A program made the position numbers and the translations under genes. From Flavobacterium psychrophilum (GTDB lineage: Bacteria > Bacteroidota > Bacteroidia > Flavobacteriales > Flavobacteriaceae), in the NCBI GenBank assembly GCA_943325515.2, contig CALPPS020000038.1, forward strand, positions 1-23,199: 23,199 bases of DNA, given 5' to 3'. The notes below the pieces were generated by a model that saw only the letters and a program-made list of their open reading frames with translations, was not told the DNA's origin and did not search any database. Positions 1 through 8,579 of the stretch are shown here, in pieces (the first letter of the stretch is position 1; every line of letters starts with the position of its first letter).

Positions 1-96
1 GAGCAACAAATCGGAGATCGTTATCCAAGTGGTGTTTACAACGTTGTTGTCACCCAAGGAGAAGAAGTTAAAACACTTCGTGTGATTAAACGATAA
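1..96 (+). CDS. C-terminal end of a T9SS type A sorting-domain protein (partial)
   Basis: Only the last 31 codons and the stop are in the window; the gene begins to the left. The tail carries the pattern [10 protein letters not shown], a charged turn, then LRVIKR before the stop. This is typical of the Por/type IX secretion C-terminal sorting domain of Bacteroidota (a GvY core, then a basic KiiK-like end). Such domains direct cargo through the outer membrane for cleavage and surface attachment or release. The function of the full protein cannot be told. A strong terminator follows 24 bases after the stop, so it is transcriptionally separate from the polysaccharide genes. Confidence 0.8.
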   Translation, partial: EQQIGDRYPSGVYNVVVTQGEEVKTLRVIKR

Positions 97-117
97 TATT
101 TCTTTATTAAATTTTTA

Positions 118-155
118 AAACCCTCTTCAAGAAATTGAAGGGGGTTTTTATTTTG
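118..155 (+). terminator. Rho-independent terminator after the T9SS gene
   Basis: An 11-base stem (120-130 with 135-145, one G-T wobble) closes a GAAA tetraloop and is followed at once by a T-rich tract (145-154). It lies between the stop at 96 and the start at 257 and separates the flanking gene from the polysaccharide locus. Confidence 0.9.
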
Positions 156-189
156 ACTTGCTAGTTACTAATATCAAGTTGTTTTTTTA

Positions 190-197
190 TACATTTG
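190..197 (+). promoter_or_regulatory. Candidate -7 element (TACATTTG) for the fused acyltransferase gene
   Basis: This is a perfect match to the Bacteroidota consensus TAnnTTTG. It lies 59 bases before the ATG at 257 and downstream of the terminator. No TTG -33 element was found at the usual spacing, so the call rests on the -7 box and position only. Confidence 0.4.
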
Positions 198-256
198 ACT
201 TTTATACAATCCTTGTAGTACTATTAAATAAATTTATAAGAAATATTAATAATTGT

Positions 257-1909
257 ATGTCAATTAAATCTATTTCAGTTATTGAAGTTAATGACACAAA
301 ATGGTCTGATATTGTATCATCTTCCTTGGAATATGATTTTTATCATACACAGTCGTATCATCAATTGGAAATAAATAGAAGACCAATTTTATTTGTTGCC
401 TATTTTGACAAAGATTTTATCGCTATCCCTTTTTTGATTAGAAATATAGGAGGAACACCTTATTTTGACTGTACATCTGTTTACGGATATAGCGGTCCAA
501 TAAGTAATATTGAAATTAAAAAAATAACAAGAGCTCATTTAACTTTTTTTCAAAAAGAGCTTATGCATTTCTTTAAAACTAATACTATTATTACTGCTTT
601 TTCAAGATTACATCCCTTACTGTCGAATAGTTTAGTATTTAAAAATTTTGGCAACTTAGTTAATGTTAATGACACTGTTTCTATTGATACTACTCTTCCT
701 GAAGAAGAACAAAAGAAGCACTATAGAAAATCTAGTAAGTACGAAATAAATCAATTAAGAAAGCAAGGTGTTGTTGTTTATCAAGCGGAAAGTGAAGAGG
801 ATATAAATGAATTTATATCTATTTATAAAAGAACGATGAAAAAAGTTGCTGCCTCAGAAGATTACTTTTATGATGTAGCCTATTTTAATCATTTTTTGAA
901 CAGTGCCTGCTTTGATAAAATTATTTTGCTTGCGAAATATAATGATACAATATATTCAGGAGCTGTTTTTACTATTGCAAATGGTATAATGCAATATCAT
1001 CTTTCTGGTTCATTAGAATATGAAGGAAAGTATTCATTAATGAAATTAATAATAGACGAAGCAAGAATTAAAGCAACTAATCTAAAATTAAAATTTTTTC
1101 ACCTAGGGGGTGGTTTTGGAGGTAGTGATAAAGACACTTTATTTCAATTTAAATCTGGATTTTCGGATTTAAGATTTCAATATCAAAATTGGAGTCTTAT
1201 TATTGACGAACCTATTTATGATGACCTTACTAAACAATTGAAAATTGATAAAAATAGTACTTCTTTTTTTCCTTTGTATAGAACCAAAAAACCTATAAAA
1301 CCCAAAATTTATATTTTTGGATGTAGCGGCCACGCTAAAGTTGTTATAGATATTTTGTTATTAAATAACGAAGAGATACTATCAATTTATGATGACAAAC
1401 CTATTGATGGTGAATTATTAGGAATACCTGTTTTTGATTATAACAAAGTTGACTTCTTACATCCAGATAATCAACTGATTATTGCTGTTGGTGATAATTT
1501 TAAACGAAAATTGCTTTCTAAGCGTTGGAAAGGTCAGTATAAAACTAGCATTCATCCTAAAGCTGTCGTTTCATCTCACACATTTGTTGGCAAAGGAACG
1601 GTGGTTATGTCAAGTGCCATCATAAATTCAGGTGCCTCTATTGGAAATCATGTTATAATTAATTCAGGCGCATTAGTTGAACACGATTGTATTATAAAGG
1701 ATTTTGTTCATGTTTCTCCTATGGCTGCATTAGCTGGTTCAGTAATTGTTGAAGAAGGTTCTCAAATAGGCATTAACGCTACCATAAGACAAGGCATAAA
1801 AATTGGTAAATGGGTTACTATTGGTGCTGGAGCAGTTATCGTAAAAGACGTGCCAGATTATGCTGTGGTAGTTGGAAATCCGGGAAAAATAATTAAATAT
1901 AACAAATAA
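257..1909 (+). CDS. FemAB/GNAT-like acyltransferase fused to a PglD/NeuD-type sugar N-acetyltransferase
   Basis: The ATG at 257 is chosen; an upstream TTG at 158 would add 33 residues of unconserved character and lies almost on the terminator. The 550-residue product has two parts. Residues 1-345 look like a FemAB/BioF2-type acyltransferase, with a mid-region HYRKSSKYEINQLRKQG and a glycine-rich FHLGGGFGGS near 281. Residues 350-550 are a complete PglD/NeuD-like enzyme: a Rossmann-like N-terminal lobe with GCSGHAKVVIDI (355-366), then a left-handed beta-helix of hexapeptide repeats. The likely catalytic His476 is in LVEHDC, and the end AVVVGNPGKII is typical. PglD acetylates the 4-amino group of UDP-4-amino-sugars with acetyl-CoA, which fits the PglE- and PglF-type genes nearby. 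The role of the first half is unknown; it could add a second acyl or aminoacyl group. The gene is convergent with wzc. Confidence 0.85.
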   Translation: MSIKSISVIEVNDTKWSDIVSSSLEYDFYHTQSYHQLEINRRPILFVAYFDKDFIAIPFLIRNIGGTPYFDCTSVYGYSGPISNIEIKKITRAHLTFFQKELMHFFKTNTIITAFSRLHPLLSNSLVFKNFGNLVNVNDTVSIDTTLPEEEQKKHYRKSSKYEINQLRKQGVVVYQAESEEDINEFISIYKRTMKKVAASEDYFYDVAYFNHFLNSACFDKIILLAKYNDTIYSGAVFTIANGIMQYHLSGSLEYEGKYSLMKLIIDEARIKATNLKLKFFHLGGGFGGSDKDTLFQFKSGFSDLRFQYQNWSLIIDEPIYDDLTKQLKIDKNSTSFFPLYRTKKPIKPKIYIFGCSGHAKVVIDILLLNNEEILSIYDDKPIDGELLGIPVFDYNKVDFLHPDNQLIIAVGDNFKRKLLSKRWKGQYKTSIHPKAVVSSHTFVGKGTVVMSSAIINSGASIGNHVIINSGALVEHDCIIKDFVHVSPMAALAGSVIVEEGSQIGINATIRQGIKIGKWVTIGAGAVIVKDVPDYAVVVGNPGKIIKYNK

Positions 1910-1941
1910 AAAAAAGAGAAAAATTAAATTTTCTCTTTTTT
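1910..1941. terminator. Bidirectional terminator between convergent genes
   Basis: A perfect 13-base inverted repeat (1910-1922 with 1929-1941) with a 6-base loop has an A-rich left arm and a T-rich right arm plus extra Ts. It can therefore end transcripts from both sides. It sits immediately after the stop of the fused acyltransferase gene and 16 bases beyond the stop of wzc. Confidence 0.85.
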
Positions 1942-1957
1942 TTGTTTAAGATTTATT

Positions 1958-4381
1958 TTATGTTTTAAAAGTATCTTTGAATTTAGAAATCATCTTTTCA
2001 AAGGTGCTTTTTTCTATTTCCTCGTTATCATTATCACTTCCATATCCGTATCCATACCCATAGTTATAATTGTACCCATACCCGTAACTATAATTGTATT
2101 TGTATTTATAACCATAAACATATATTAATCCCACACTGTTAACAATATAAGCTATTTTCTTTATTTTTCCTTGTAAATGCAAATCTCTTGAATACTCTAC
2201 TATATGCTTATCTGTCATATCAGCACGAGTTACATAAATTACTAAATCTGATAAATATGTAATTAATAATGTATCAGTAACTAATAAAGTTGGAGCCGAA
2301 TCTACAATGATATAATCATATTCTGCTTTAACAATGTTAAGCAATTCTTCAAATCTTCCATTAGATATTAATTCTGCAGGATTTGGTGGAATGCTACCTG
2401 ATATTATTACATCTAAATATTGATTGTCTAATATATTTTTATTTATAACTGATTTGTATTCTACTTCTTTATTGTATAAATAATTAGTCAAACCTATTCT
2501 TTCTTTTTGAAGTCCGATGTATTTATGTAACTGGGGATTTCTTAAATCGCCTCCAATTATTAATACTTTTTTCTTCATTTGTGTCAAGATTAACGCTAAG
2601 TTAATAGCGTTAAATGTTTTTCCTTCTCCTTTAATACTTGAAGTAGAAAAAATGACGTATGCTTCTTTTTTGTTGTTTACAGGAAGTAAATAGTTTATAT
2701 TGGTTCTCACATTTCTGTAAGCTTCTGCTAACACTGTTCGATCATTAACATGAATATATCTATCCTCTTTTATGAAAGGTATTTCACCAATAATTGGAAT
2801 ATCATTCACGATGTTTTTTACATCTATTTTATTATGAATTTTATTATCGAAATAGAATTTTGCGAAAATCAATAGTAATGGTATTCCTAATCCTATTATT
2901 AGCGCTATTAAGTAGATAGAATTATTGTTAGGAGCCACCTTGTACCCATTACTAGAAGCATATTCTAACACTTTTACTGACGGTTGCGTAATAGCCATAT
3001 TTATTCCTGCTTCTTCTCTTTTTTGAAGTAGTAATAAATATAAACTTTCTTTAATGTTTTGTTGTCTTTCAATTGATCTAAAAATTTTCTCTTTTTCTGG
3101 TACACTACTGTATAAACTATTATTTTTTGACTGAATATTTTTTATATTTTTTATTGAAGCTTGAATTTCTTCTTTATAAAGTTTAATAGCTGAAAAAATG
3201 TTTTCTTGTAATTCAGGTAGTTTTTCGTTAATACTTTTTAACGTAGGATTATTTTTTCCTGCACTGATTAGTAATTTATCTCGCTCACTAATTAATTGGT
3301 TATAAGCGCTAACAAATGAATTTACATCAACATTTAAAATACCAATATTTGTTGGAAGTGCTTTATAGTTAGTGCCTGGTTTAATGCCCACTCCTAAAAA
3401 AGTTGACATTGCCATTTGATTTTCTAAATCCAATATTTTTTCTTCGTATGAAGATTTTCTACCAGCTGTTAGACCGGCAAATTCTCCAATTGAATTCATG
3501 TCATTTTTTTTCTTATAACTTATTTTATAATTTTCTATTGAATCCAATTCATTAACTAAGTATTGAAATCTATCATTTACAAATTGTATTGTGTTTTTAA
3601 ATGCTAATTGTCGGTCTTTTATTCCATCTTCATTATATACTTTAATTAAGCAATTTACAATGTCTCTGGATTTTTCTTGGTTTAACCCTCTCATTGATAG
3701 CACCACCACATCACTTTCGTCTGATAAAACACTAGCACTAACACTACCACTTAAATAACCAACCACTCCACTTAAGGATAATTTTTGAATCAAATATTTT
3801 TTGTTGTTATAAACAGCTAATTGTCTAGTGTTTGATTTTATTTTAAAAGGAATAGTATTGATAACGTATTTTTTATCAAAAATCATTTCTTTATTCCCTA
3901 ACTCCTCAATTTTAAATCCTTTATTTGTAATGGTCAAATTAATACTTAAAGATTTTTCGTCTAACTCATTAGCAGGGCTTAGCCATTCAATTTTAACAGG
4001 GCAGTTTTTCCACTGTTCTGAATTCATAATTCTTCCTGGCAAATAATAGGTAGTTGTTAAATTTAATTCTCGGGCTACTACCTGTAAAATTCTATCTGAT
4101 TTTATAATTTGTAAATCATTTCCTAGTTTGGCTTTACTTTTACCTACAATAAAAATACCTTCCGTTGACATTTTGAAAGGTGAATTGGAATTATCCAATA
4201 TTTTGATTTTTGCAGAATTCTGATAAACAGTAGGGGTGTATCTTAAATAAAAATTTGCGATGAATAGTGTAGCCGCTGTAAAACCAACAAACCAAAACCA
4301 AAATGGTAAATACTTGTTGATTTCTAGACGAATATCGAAACCATTTTTGTTTTCTTGGGTGGTAGTAAATTGGTTTTCCAT
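1958..4381 (-). CDS. wzc: Wzc-like polysaccharide co-polymerase / tyrosine autokinase
   Basis: This 807-residue inner-membrane protein controls polymer length or export through cycles of tyrosine phosphorylation. Residues 20-50 hold the first membrane segment, followed by a Wzz-like periplasmic domain. A coiled-coil region at about 360-460 ends in RQQNIKESLYLLLLQKREEA, and a second membrane segment is at about 488-510. The cytoplasmic BY-kinase domain has Walker A SIKGEGKT (582-589), Walker A' GGDLRNP (610-616) and Walker B IIVDSAP (691-697). From 754 to 780 every second residue is tyrosine (14 in a row with one residue between), the presumed autophosphorylation cluster, followed by an acidic and then basic tail. 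The ATG lies 6 bases after the stop of the Wza-like gene, so the two are co-transcribed. The partner phosphatase is probably the PHP protein at 8580-9314. Confidence 0.95.
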   Translation of the reverse strand: MENQFTTTQENKNGFDIRLEINKYLPFWFWFVGFTAATLFIANFYLRYTPTVYQNSAKIKILDNSNSPFKMSTEGIFIVGKSKAKLGNDLQIIKSDRILQVVARELNLTTTYYLPGRIMNSEQWKNCPVKIEWLSPANELDEKSLSINLTITNKGFKIEELGNKEMIFDKKYVINTIPFKIKSNTRQLAVYNNKKYLIQKLSLSGVVGYLSGSVSASVLSDESDVVVLSMRGLNQEKSRDIVNCLIKVYNEDGIKDRQLAFKNTIQFVNDRFQYLVNELDSIENYKISYKKKNDMNSIGEFAGLTAGRKSSYEEKILDLENQMAMSTFLGVGIKPGTNYKALPTNIGILNVDVNSFVSAYNQLISERDKLLISAGKNNPTLKSINEKLPELQENIFSAIKLYKEEIQASIKNIKNIQSKNNSLYSSVPEKEKIFRSIERQQNIKESLYLLLLQKREEAGINMAITQPSVKVLEYASSNGYKVAPNNNSIYLIALIIGLGIPLLLIFAKFYFDNKIHNKIDVKNIVNDIPIIGEIPFIKEDRYIHVNDRTVLAEAYRNVRTNINYLLPVNNKKEAYVIFSTSSIKGEGKTFNAINLALILTQMKKKVLIIGGDLRNPQLHKYIGLQKERIGLTNYLYNKEVEYKSVINKNILDNQYLDVIISGSIPPNPAELISNGRFEELLNIVKAEYDYIIVDSAPTLLVTDTLLITYLSDLVIYVTRADMTDKHIVEYSRDLHLQGKIKKIAYIVNSVGLIYVYGYKYKYNYSYGYGYNYNYGYGYGYGSDNDNEEIEKSTFEKMISKFKDTFKT
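2042..2122 (-). repeat. Hexanucleotide-period repeat encoding alternating tyrosines in Wzc
   Basis: On the coding strand this stretch is a degenerate 6-base period in which TAT or TAC alternates with Gly, Asn, Lys, Ser or Val codons, giving residues 754-780 of Wzc. The mixture of TAT and TAC and of GGG/GGA/GGT breaks up exact identity between units. Changes by whole units would keep the frame and change only the number of tyrosines. Confidence 0.75.
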
Positions 4382-4387
4382 AAATTG

Positions 4388-5152
4388 TTATTTAGTCAAA
4401 AGTAGGTAAAGTGAAAAACCGGTAAAAAATGCACTTAATAATCCTGTGTAATTTGTAATATAACCAGCAGAATGTACCCTAGGGCCATTAGGATAAACAT
4501 AAATAATATCATTTTGTTTGATATAGTAATATTCGCTATTGAACCAGTCTGTTTTTCTCATGTCTATATGCCCATAGGTTCTTTTTCCATTTTCTTCTCT
4601 AATAATCAAAATATCATTTCTTTTACCAGACATACTTAAATCACCAGCATTACCAATTGCTTGAAGTAAGGTTACATTTTGTTCAAAAAAAGGATAGGTG
4701 CCAGGGCTTGAAATATCTCCAAGAATAGTTATTTTTGCATTAGCTACTCTAACAATTACTGTAGGGTTGGTTAATTGTCCTTGTTCTATTAATATTTTTT
4801 CTATCAAATCTTCCACTTCACTGGTTGTTTTGCCAGTTACTGGTATATTTCCCAAAATAGGGAAGCTGATATTGCCTTCAGCATTCACCAAATAACCATT
4901 TAACATCATTGAATTGTCATTACCAGATGTTGTTCCTGAATTATAGAACTTAGCGTTGAAAGGTAAGGCACTCTCTGGGATAAGAGCTGATACGTTAATC
5001 GATAAAATATCATTAATTTGGATATTGTTTTGGGTGTAAATAACTTTTGTTTCAGGTTTGTCCTTTATATCTTGAAAATAATGAATATCTCTTTTTGTAC
5101 TACACGAAATTAAAGTAAGTAATAGGAAAGCGAAATATATTATTTTTTTCAT
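4388..5152 (-). CDS. wza: Wza-like outer-membrane polysaccharide export lipoprotein
   Basis: The ATG at 5152 gives 254 residues beginning with a lipoprotein signal, MKKIIYFAFLLLTLISC, with lipobox LISC and the lipidated Cys17. A TTG further upstream would bury this signal. Residues about 40-140 form a Poly_export domain (start NDILSINV; later GNISFPILG near 93-101). Residues about 140-190 form an SLBB fold (ITILGDISSPGTYPF). A hydrophobic C-terminal segment (237-253) may span the outer membrane as in Wza. At 254 residues it is shorter than enterobacterial Wza (about 360 in the mature form) but normal for Bacteroidota. It should form the export channel that works with the downstream Wzc-like kinase, six bases away. 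Confidence 0.93.
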   Translation of the reverse strand: MKKIIYFAFLLLTLISCSTKRDIHYFQDIKDKPETKVIYTQNNIQINDILSINVSALIPESALPFNAKFYNSGTTSGNDNSMMLNGYLVNAEGNISFPILGNIPVTGKTTSEVEDLIEKILIEQGQLTNPTVIVRVANAKITILGDISSPGTYPFFEQNVTLLQAIGNAGDLSMSGKRNDILIIREENGKRTYGHIDMRKTDWFNSEYYYIKQNDIIYVYPNGPRVHSAGYITNYTGLLSAFFTGFSLYLLLTK

Positions 5153-5228
5153 GTTATTGTAATTTACAATTATTTTGAACTGTAGTTGGTTTTTCAAAAA
5201 AAAAAAATTGATAAAATTAAATGATTTG

Positions 5229-5236
5229 CAAATTTA
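5229..5236 (-). promoter_or_regulatory. Candidate -7 element upstream of the Wza-like gene
   Basis: The minus strand reads TAAATTTG, a perfect TAnnTTTG match, 76 bases before the start codon. No -33 TTG is seen at 17-23 bases. It could drive wza-wzc on its own or add to read-through from the dehydratase gene. Confidence 0.4.
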
Positions 5237-5316
5237 AAAATTAATCTTGTTATTCCTATTTTAAAGAGAGAATAATTGATTGTTTTTTTAAATCAATTTA
5301 TAGGAATTATTTGTAT

Positions 5317-7194
5317 TTAATTTTTTTGTTTATATTCAGGAACAAGTTGTTTTATAGCTTTAATAATCTCATCATAATTGTTTACAAAAGCCTCTTCAAT
5401 TAAAGTTGAAATTTGTTTATTGATGGTGATATAGTCCTCACAAGCTTCAATGGCAATTAATATTTTTTCATGATGTGTTATTATATTTTTTGCGGTTTCA
5501 TTTAGTAACTCTTCATATAATTTTTCGCCAGGTCTTAATCCGATAATTTCAATTTTAATATCTATATCAGGTTTGAACCCTGCAAGACGTATCATCTTTT
5601 TGGCTAGATCTATAATTTTAACAGGTTTTCCCATGTCAAAAATAAAAATTTCACCTCCTTTGCCCATAGAGCATGCTTCTAGTACTAGCTGGCAAGCTTC
5701 GGGTATTGTCATGAAATATCTAATCACTTCAGGATGCGTAAGCGTGATAGGTCCGCCTTTCTTTATTTGTTTAGTAAATAAAGGCACTACAGACCCATTA
5801 GATCCTAGCACATTTCCAAATCTAGTGGTGATAAACTTTGTTGAATTTCCTATTTTGCTATTTAGAATGTTAAAGTGTTTTGATTGCACATACATTTCAG
5901 CAATTCGCTTGCTTGCGCCCATTATGCTACTTGGATTTACCGCTTTATCAGTAGAGATCATAACAAAATCCTCAACATTATATTTTAAAGATAAATCTGC
6001 AATATTTTTAGTTCCTAAAACATTCGTTAATATGGCTTGATTAGGATTTTCTTCCATTAATGGCACATGTTTGTAGGCAGCAGCATGAAATACTATATTT
6101 GGTCTTGTTTTCTTGAATATTTGTTCAGAAATCTCTAAATTTCTTATGTCTGCAATTATGGTTTCGATTTTTAAGTTAGTATTTATAGATTTTAATTCAA
6201 GAACCAAATGATGAAGAGGAGTTTCTGCTTGATCAATCAATATTATTTTCTCAGCATTATAGTTGAGAATTTGCCTAACGATTTCACTGCCTATAGAACC
6301 TGCGGCACCAGTAATTAAAATCGTTTTTTTGGTGAGTCTGTGCTTTATTTTATTAGTGTCTAATACAATTGGATTTCTTTCTAGTAAGTCTGTAATTTCA
6401 AAATTTTTAATTTCTTTGGCTATATTTTCTGCATTTTGAAAATTTGAAACTATTGGTGCCATATATACTTTAAAATTGTATGTAATACAACTTTCCACTA
6501 TACTGTTTCTTTCTTCGATAGATAATTTACTATCCGCAATAATTATAGCGTCTGCACCAGCTAATCTAATTGTTAATGGGACACTTTTTTTTAATTTAAA
6601 AATGGGTAAATTCAAAATTCTTTTATCGCTATTTTCATTTGTTTTATCAATAAAACCAATTATATTGAATCTTTTAGGGTTTTCGCTAGCCAATGCGTTT
6701 GCCACCGAAATCGCATTTGTATCTAATCCATAAATAATGATATTTGTTTTGTTTTTATTTTCAACATTATGGATAAAATTTTCAAAAATATGTTTTACAA
6801 TAATTCTAAACAACAACAATAAACCAAGTGATAATAAAGCATTTAATAAAGAAGCTGTTAAAATTGCAATTTTAGGCTTACCAATATATAGCAAGAAATA
6901 GTCAAGAGTTGCAATAATTCCAAAAGTAAAAAATTGTGATAAAAATAATTTTATGGCATCAATTTGAGACGTATGGCGTATAATGCCAGAATATGTTCTT
7001 AGTGCTATGAAGAAAAAAATATTGACCGATAAATAAAAGAAAACAATAGAATAGAAATGGGTAAGAAGAATATAATTTAAATTTAGCTCTTTAAAAATAA
7101 AAAATGTTATGAAGCCTGAAAAAATAACAATAAAAATATCCAACAAAAGCACTACCCAATTTGGTAAGTACTTTAATTTATGAATATTTAACAT
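5317..7194 (-). CDS. pglF: Membrane-bound UDP-GlcNAc 4,6-dehydratase, PglF/WbpM/CapD type
   Basis: The product is 625 residues from the ATG at 7194; an in-frame TTG five codons upstream is less likely. About four membrane helices lie in residues 10-135. A CoA-binding-like Rossmann domain follows (IIIYGLDTNA at 152-161), then the catalytic short-chain dehydrogenase domain. That domain has the NAD-binding GAAGSIGSE (296-304), ISTDKAVNP (413-421) and MGASK (425-429). The Met in place of the Tyr of YxxxK is the known hallmark of large membrane dehydratases such as WbpM. LRPGEKLYEELL (553-564) is also conserved. The family converts UDP-GlcNAc to the 4-keto-6-deoxy sugar; the exact stereochemistry cannot be read from sequence. 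The aminotransferase gene ends 57 bases upstream, which supports the UDP-bacillosamine route. Confidence 0.92.
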   Translation of the reverse strand: MLNIHKLKYLPNWVVLLLDIFIVIFSGFITFFIFKELNLNYILLTHFYSIVFFYLSVNIFFFIALRTYSGIIRHTSQIDAIKLFLSQFFTFGIIATLDYFLLYIGKPKIAILTASLLNALLSLGLLLLFRIIVKHIFENFIHNVENKNKTNIIIYGLDTNAISVANALASENPKRFNIIGFIDKTNENSDKRILNLPIFKLKKSVPLTIRLAGADAIIIADSKLSIEERNSIVESCITYNFKVYMAPIVSNFQNAENIAKEIKNFEITDLLERNPIVLDTNKIKHRLTKKTILITGAAGSIGSEIVRQILNYNAEKIILIDQAETPLHHLVLELKSINTNLKIETIIADIRNLEISEQIFKKTRPNIVFHAAAYKHVPLMEENPNQAILTNVLGTKNIADLSLKYNVEDFVMISTDKAVNPSSIMGASKRIAEMYVQSKHFNILNSKIGNSTKFITTRFGNVLGSNGSVVPLFTKQIKKGGPITLTHPEVIRYFMTIPEACQLVLEACSMGKGGEIFIFDMGKPVKIIDLAKKMIRLAGFKPDIDIKIEIIGLRPGEKLYEELLNETAKNIITHHEKILIAIEACEDYITINKQISTLIEEAFVNNYDEIIKAIKQLVPEYKQKN

Positions 7195-7235
7195 GTAATT
7201 TTTTTTCAAAATAATACTTTAAAAAGTAGGCTTGT

Positions 7236-7243
7236 CAAATATA
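7236..7243 (-). promoter_or_regulatory. Candidate -7 element upstream of the dehydratase gene
   Basis: The minus strand reads TATATTTG, a perfect TAnnTTTG match. It lies 41 bases before the start codon, in the short gap after the aminotransferase gene. No clear -33 TTG is seen. Confidence 0.4.
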
Positions 7244-7251
7244 AAAATAAA

Positions 7252-8388
7252 TTAGAAATAATTGTTTAAACATTCTTTTATTCTTTGTCTGTCTTGGTTA
7301 GATAAGTTTGATCCAGAAGGTAAACACAAGCCGTTTTTAAATAAATTTTCTGAAATGTTTCCACCATAATAGGGTTCATTTTTGAAAATAGGTTGTAAAT
7401 GCATTGGTTTCCAGAGCGGTCTGGTTTCAATATTTTCTTTTTCAAAAAACAATCTCAAATCTTCTCTATTCTTATTTTGATTTTCTTTATCATTAAATAA
7501 AATGCTCGATAGCCAACAATTAGAATAATAATCTTCATTAAATTCAGAAAAAAGAGTAACTTCTTCAATGTTTTTGAAAATTGTATTGTAAAAATTATGC
7601 ATTTCTCTTCTCAAAGATACATGTTTATCAAGGATTTCCATTTGCCCTCGTCCAATACCTGCGCAAATATTACTCATTCTATAGTTATAACCAATTTCGC
7701 TGTGTTGGTAATGAGGTGCATTATCTCTAGCTTGAGTAGCTAAAAATACTGCTTTTTCTATATGCTTTTTGTCTTTACTTACAATTGCTCCACCACCTGA
7801 GGTGGTTATAATTTTATTTCCATTGAATGATAACACACTAATGTCCCCAAATGTGCCACATTTTTGTCCTTTATAACTACTTCCTAAAGCTTCAGCACTG
7901 TCTTCAAGAATGGGGATTTCATATTGATCAGCAATTGCTCTAATTTCTGTGACTTTATATGGCATTCCATATAAATGAACTGTTATTATAGCTTTTGGCT
8001 TCTTTCCTTTTGCAATTCTATCTTTAATGGCAGTTTCTAGAGCTTCAGGGCATATATTCCAAGTATCTTTTTCACTATCTATGAAAATAGGTTTTGCGCC
8101 TAAATAAACTATAGGATTTGCAGAGGCAGAGAAAGTCATACTCTGACAAATTACTTCATCCTCTGATTTAACGCCTAAAAGTAGTAATCCCAAATGTAGC
8201 GCAGCTGTACCTGAGCTTAAAACTCCCACATGCACTTCATTGGATAAATATGTAGCAATTTCATTTTCAAAACCTGTTACATTTGGTCCAAGAGGCGCTA
8301 TCCAGTTACTAGAAAACGCTTCATCAATATATTTTTTTTCATTACCACCCATATGTGGCGAGGAAAGCCAAATTTTAGGTTTATCCAT
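7252..8388 (-). CDS. pglE: PLP-dependent sugar aminotransferase, PglE type (DegT/DnrJ/EryC1 family)
   Basis: The product is 378 residues, full length for the family. The opening IWLSSPHMGGNE (6-17) and NWIAPLGPNV (28-37) closely resemble PglE. SSGTAALHLGL (58-68) forms the PLP phosphate pocket, EDSAEALGS (162-170) holds the ring-contacting Asp, and SFNGNKIITTSGGG (187-200) holds the Schiff-base Lys192. Near the end, ETRPLWKPMH and LCLPSGS are also PglE-like. PglE transfers an amino group from glutamate to the C4 keto of UDP-2-acetamido-2,6-dideoxy-4-ketohexose. Its substrate would come from the adjacent dehydratase, and its product would go to the PglD-like domain at 257-1909. An equatorial versus axial amine (PglE versus PseC or perosamine type) is not proven, but the motifs favour PglE. 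Confidence 0.92.
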   Translation of the reverse strand: MDKPKIWLSSPHMGGNEKKYIDEAFSSNWIAPLGPNVTGFENEIATYLSNEVHVGVLSSGTAALHLGLLLLGVKSEDEVICQSMTFSASANPIVYLGAKPIFIDSEKDTWNICPEALETAIKDRIAKGKKPKAIITVHLYGMPYKVTEIRAIADQYEIPILEDSAEALGSSYKGQKCGTFGDISVLSFNGNKIITTSGGGAIVSKDKKHIEKAVFLATQARDNAPHYQHSEIGYNYRMSNICAGIGRGQMEILDKHVSLRREMHNFYNTIFKNIEEVTLFSEFNEDYYSNCWLSSILFNDKENQNKNREDLRLFFEKENIETRPLWKPMHLQPIFKNEPYYGGNISENLFKNGLCLPSGSNLSNQDRQRIKECLNNYF

Positions 8389-8429
8389 TTTGTGAATTAT
8401 TTTACTATTTATAATGAATTAAATATTTT

Positions 8430-8437
8430 CAAAATTA
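8430..8437 (-). promoter_or_regulatory. Candidate -7 element for the aminotransferase gene
   Basis: The minus strand reads TAATTTTG, a perfect TAnnTTTG match, 41 bases before the start codon. A second copy of the same octamer lies at 8499-8506. Both are in the divergent intergenic region shared with the phosphatase gene. No -33 TTG is evident. Confidence 0.4.
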
Positions 8438-8550
8438 AAATTAAATTATAATTTTTTAGTTCATTTTAATTTTTTTCTACTATGAATTTATTTTTAGGCA
8501 AAATTACATCGTAATGTCTGCTAATACACTATAAATTAGATAAAATAATC

Positions 8551-8558
8551 TATTTTTG
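8551..8558 (+). promoter_or_regulatory. Candidate -7 element for the PHP phosphatase gene
   Basis: TATTTTTG matches TAnnTTTG exactly and lies 21 bases before the ATG at 8580, giving a very short leader. This placement argues against the in-frame TTG at 8556 being the start, because the TTG lies within the element itself. Confidence 0.4.
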
Positions 8559-8579
8559 AATTCTGAAACTAAATTTACT

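Noticed and set aside
158..256. In-frame extension of the fused acyltransferase gene from a TTG
   Set aside because: It begins next to the terminator T tract, overlaps the candidate promoter box, and adds residues unlike the family's usual start; the ATG at 257 is better.
5274..5298. Eight-base inverted repeat downstream of the dehydratase gene
   Set aside because: It has a 9-base loop, an AT-rich stem and no T tract on the transcribed side; likely chance in AT-rich DNA.
5573..6040. A 155-codon frame on the plus strand
   Set aside because: It is wholly antisense to the dehydratase gene, whose motifs are intact, and the peptide has no recognisable feature.
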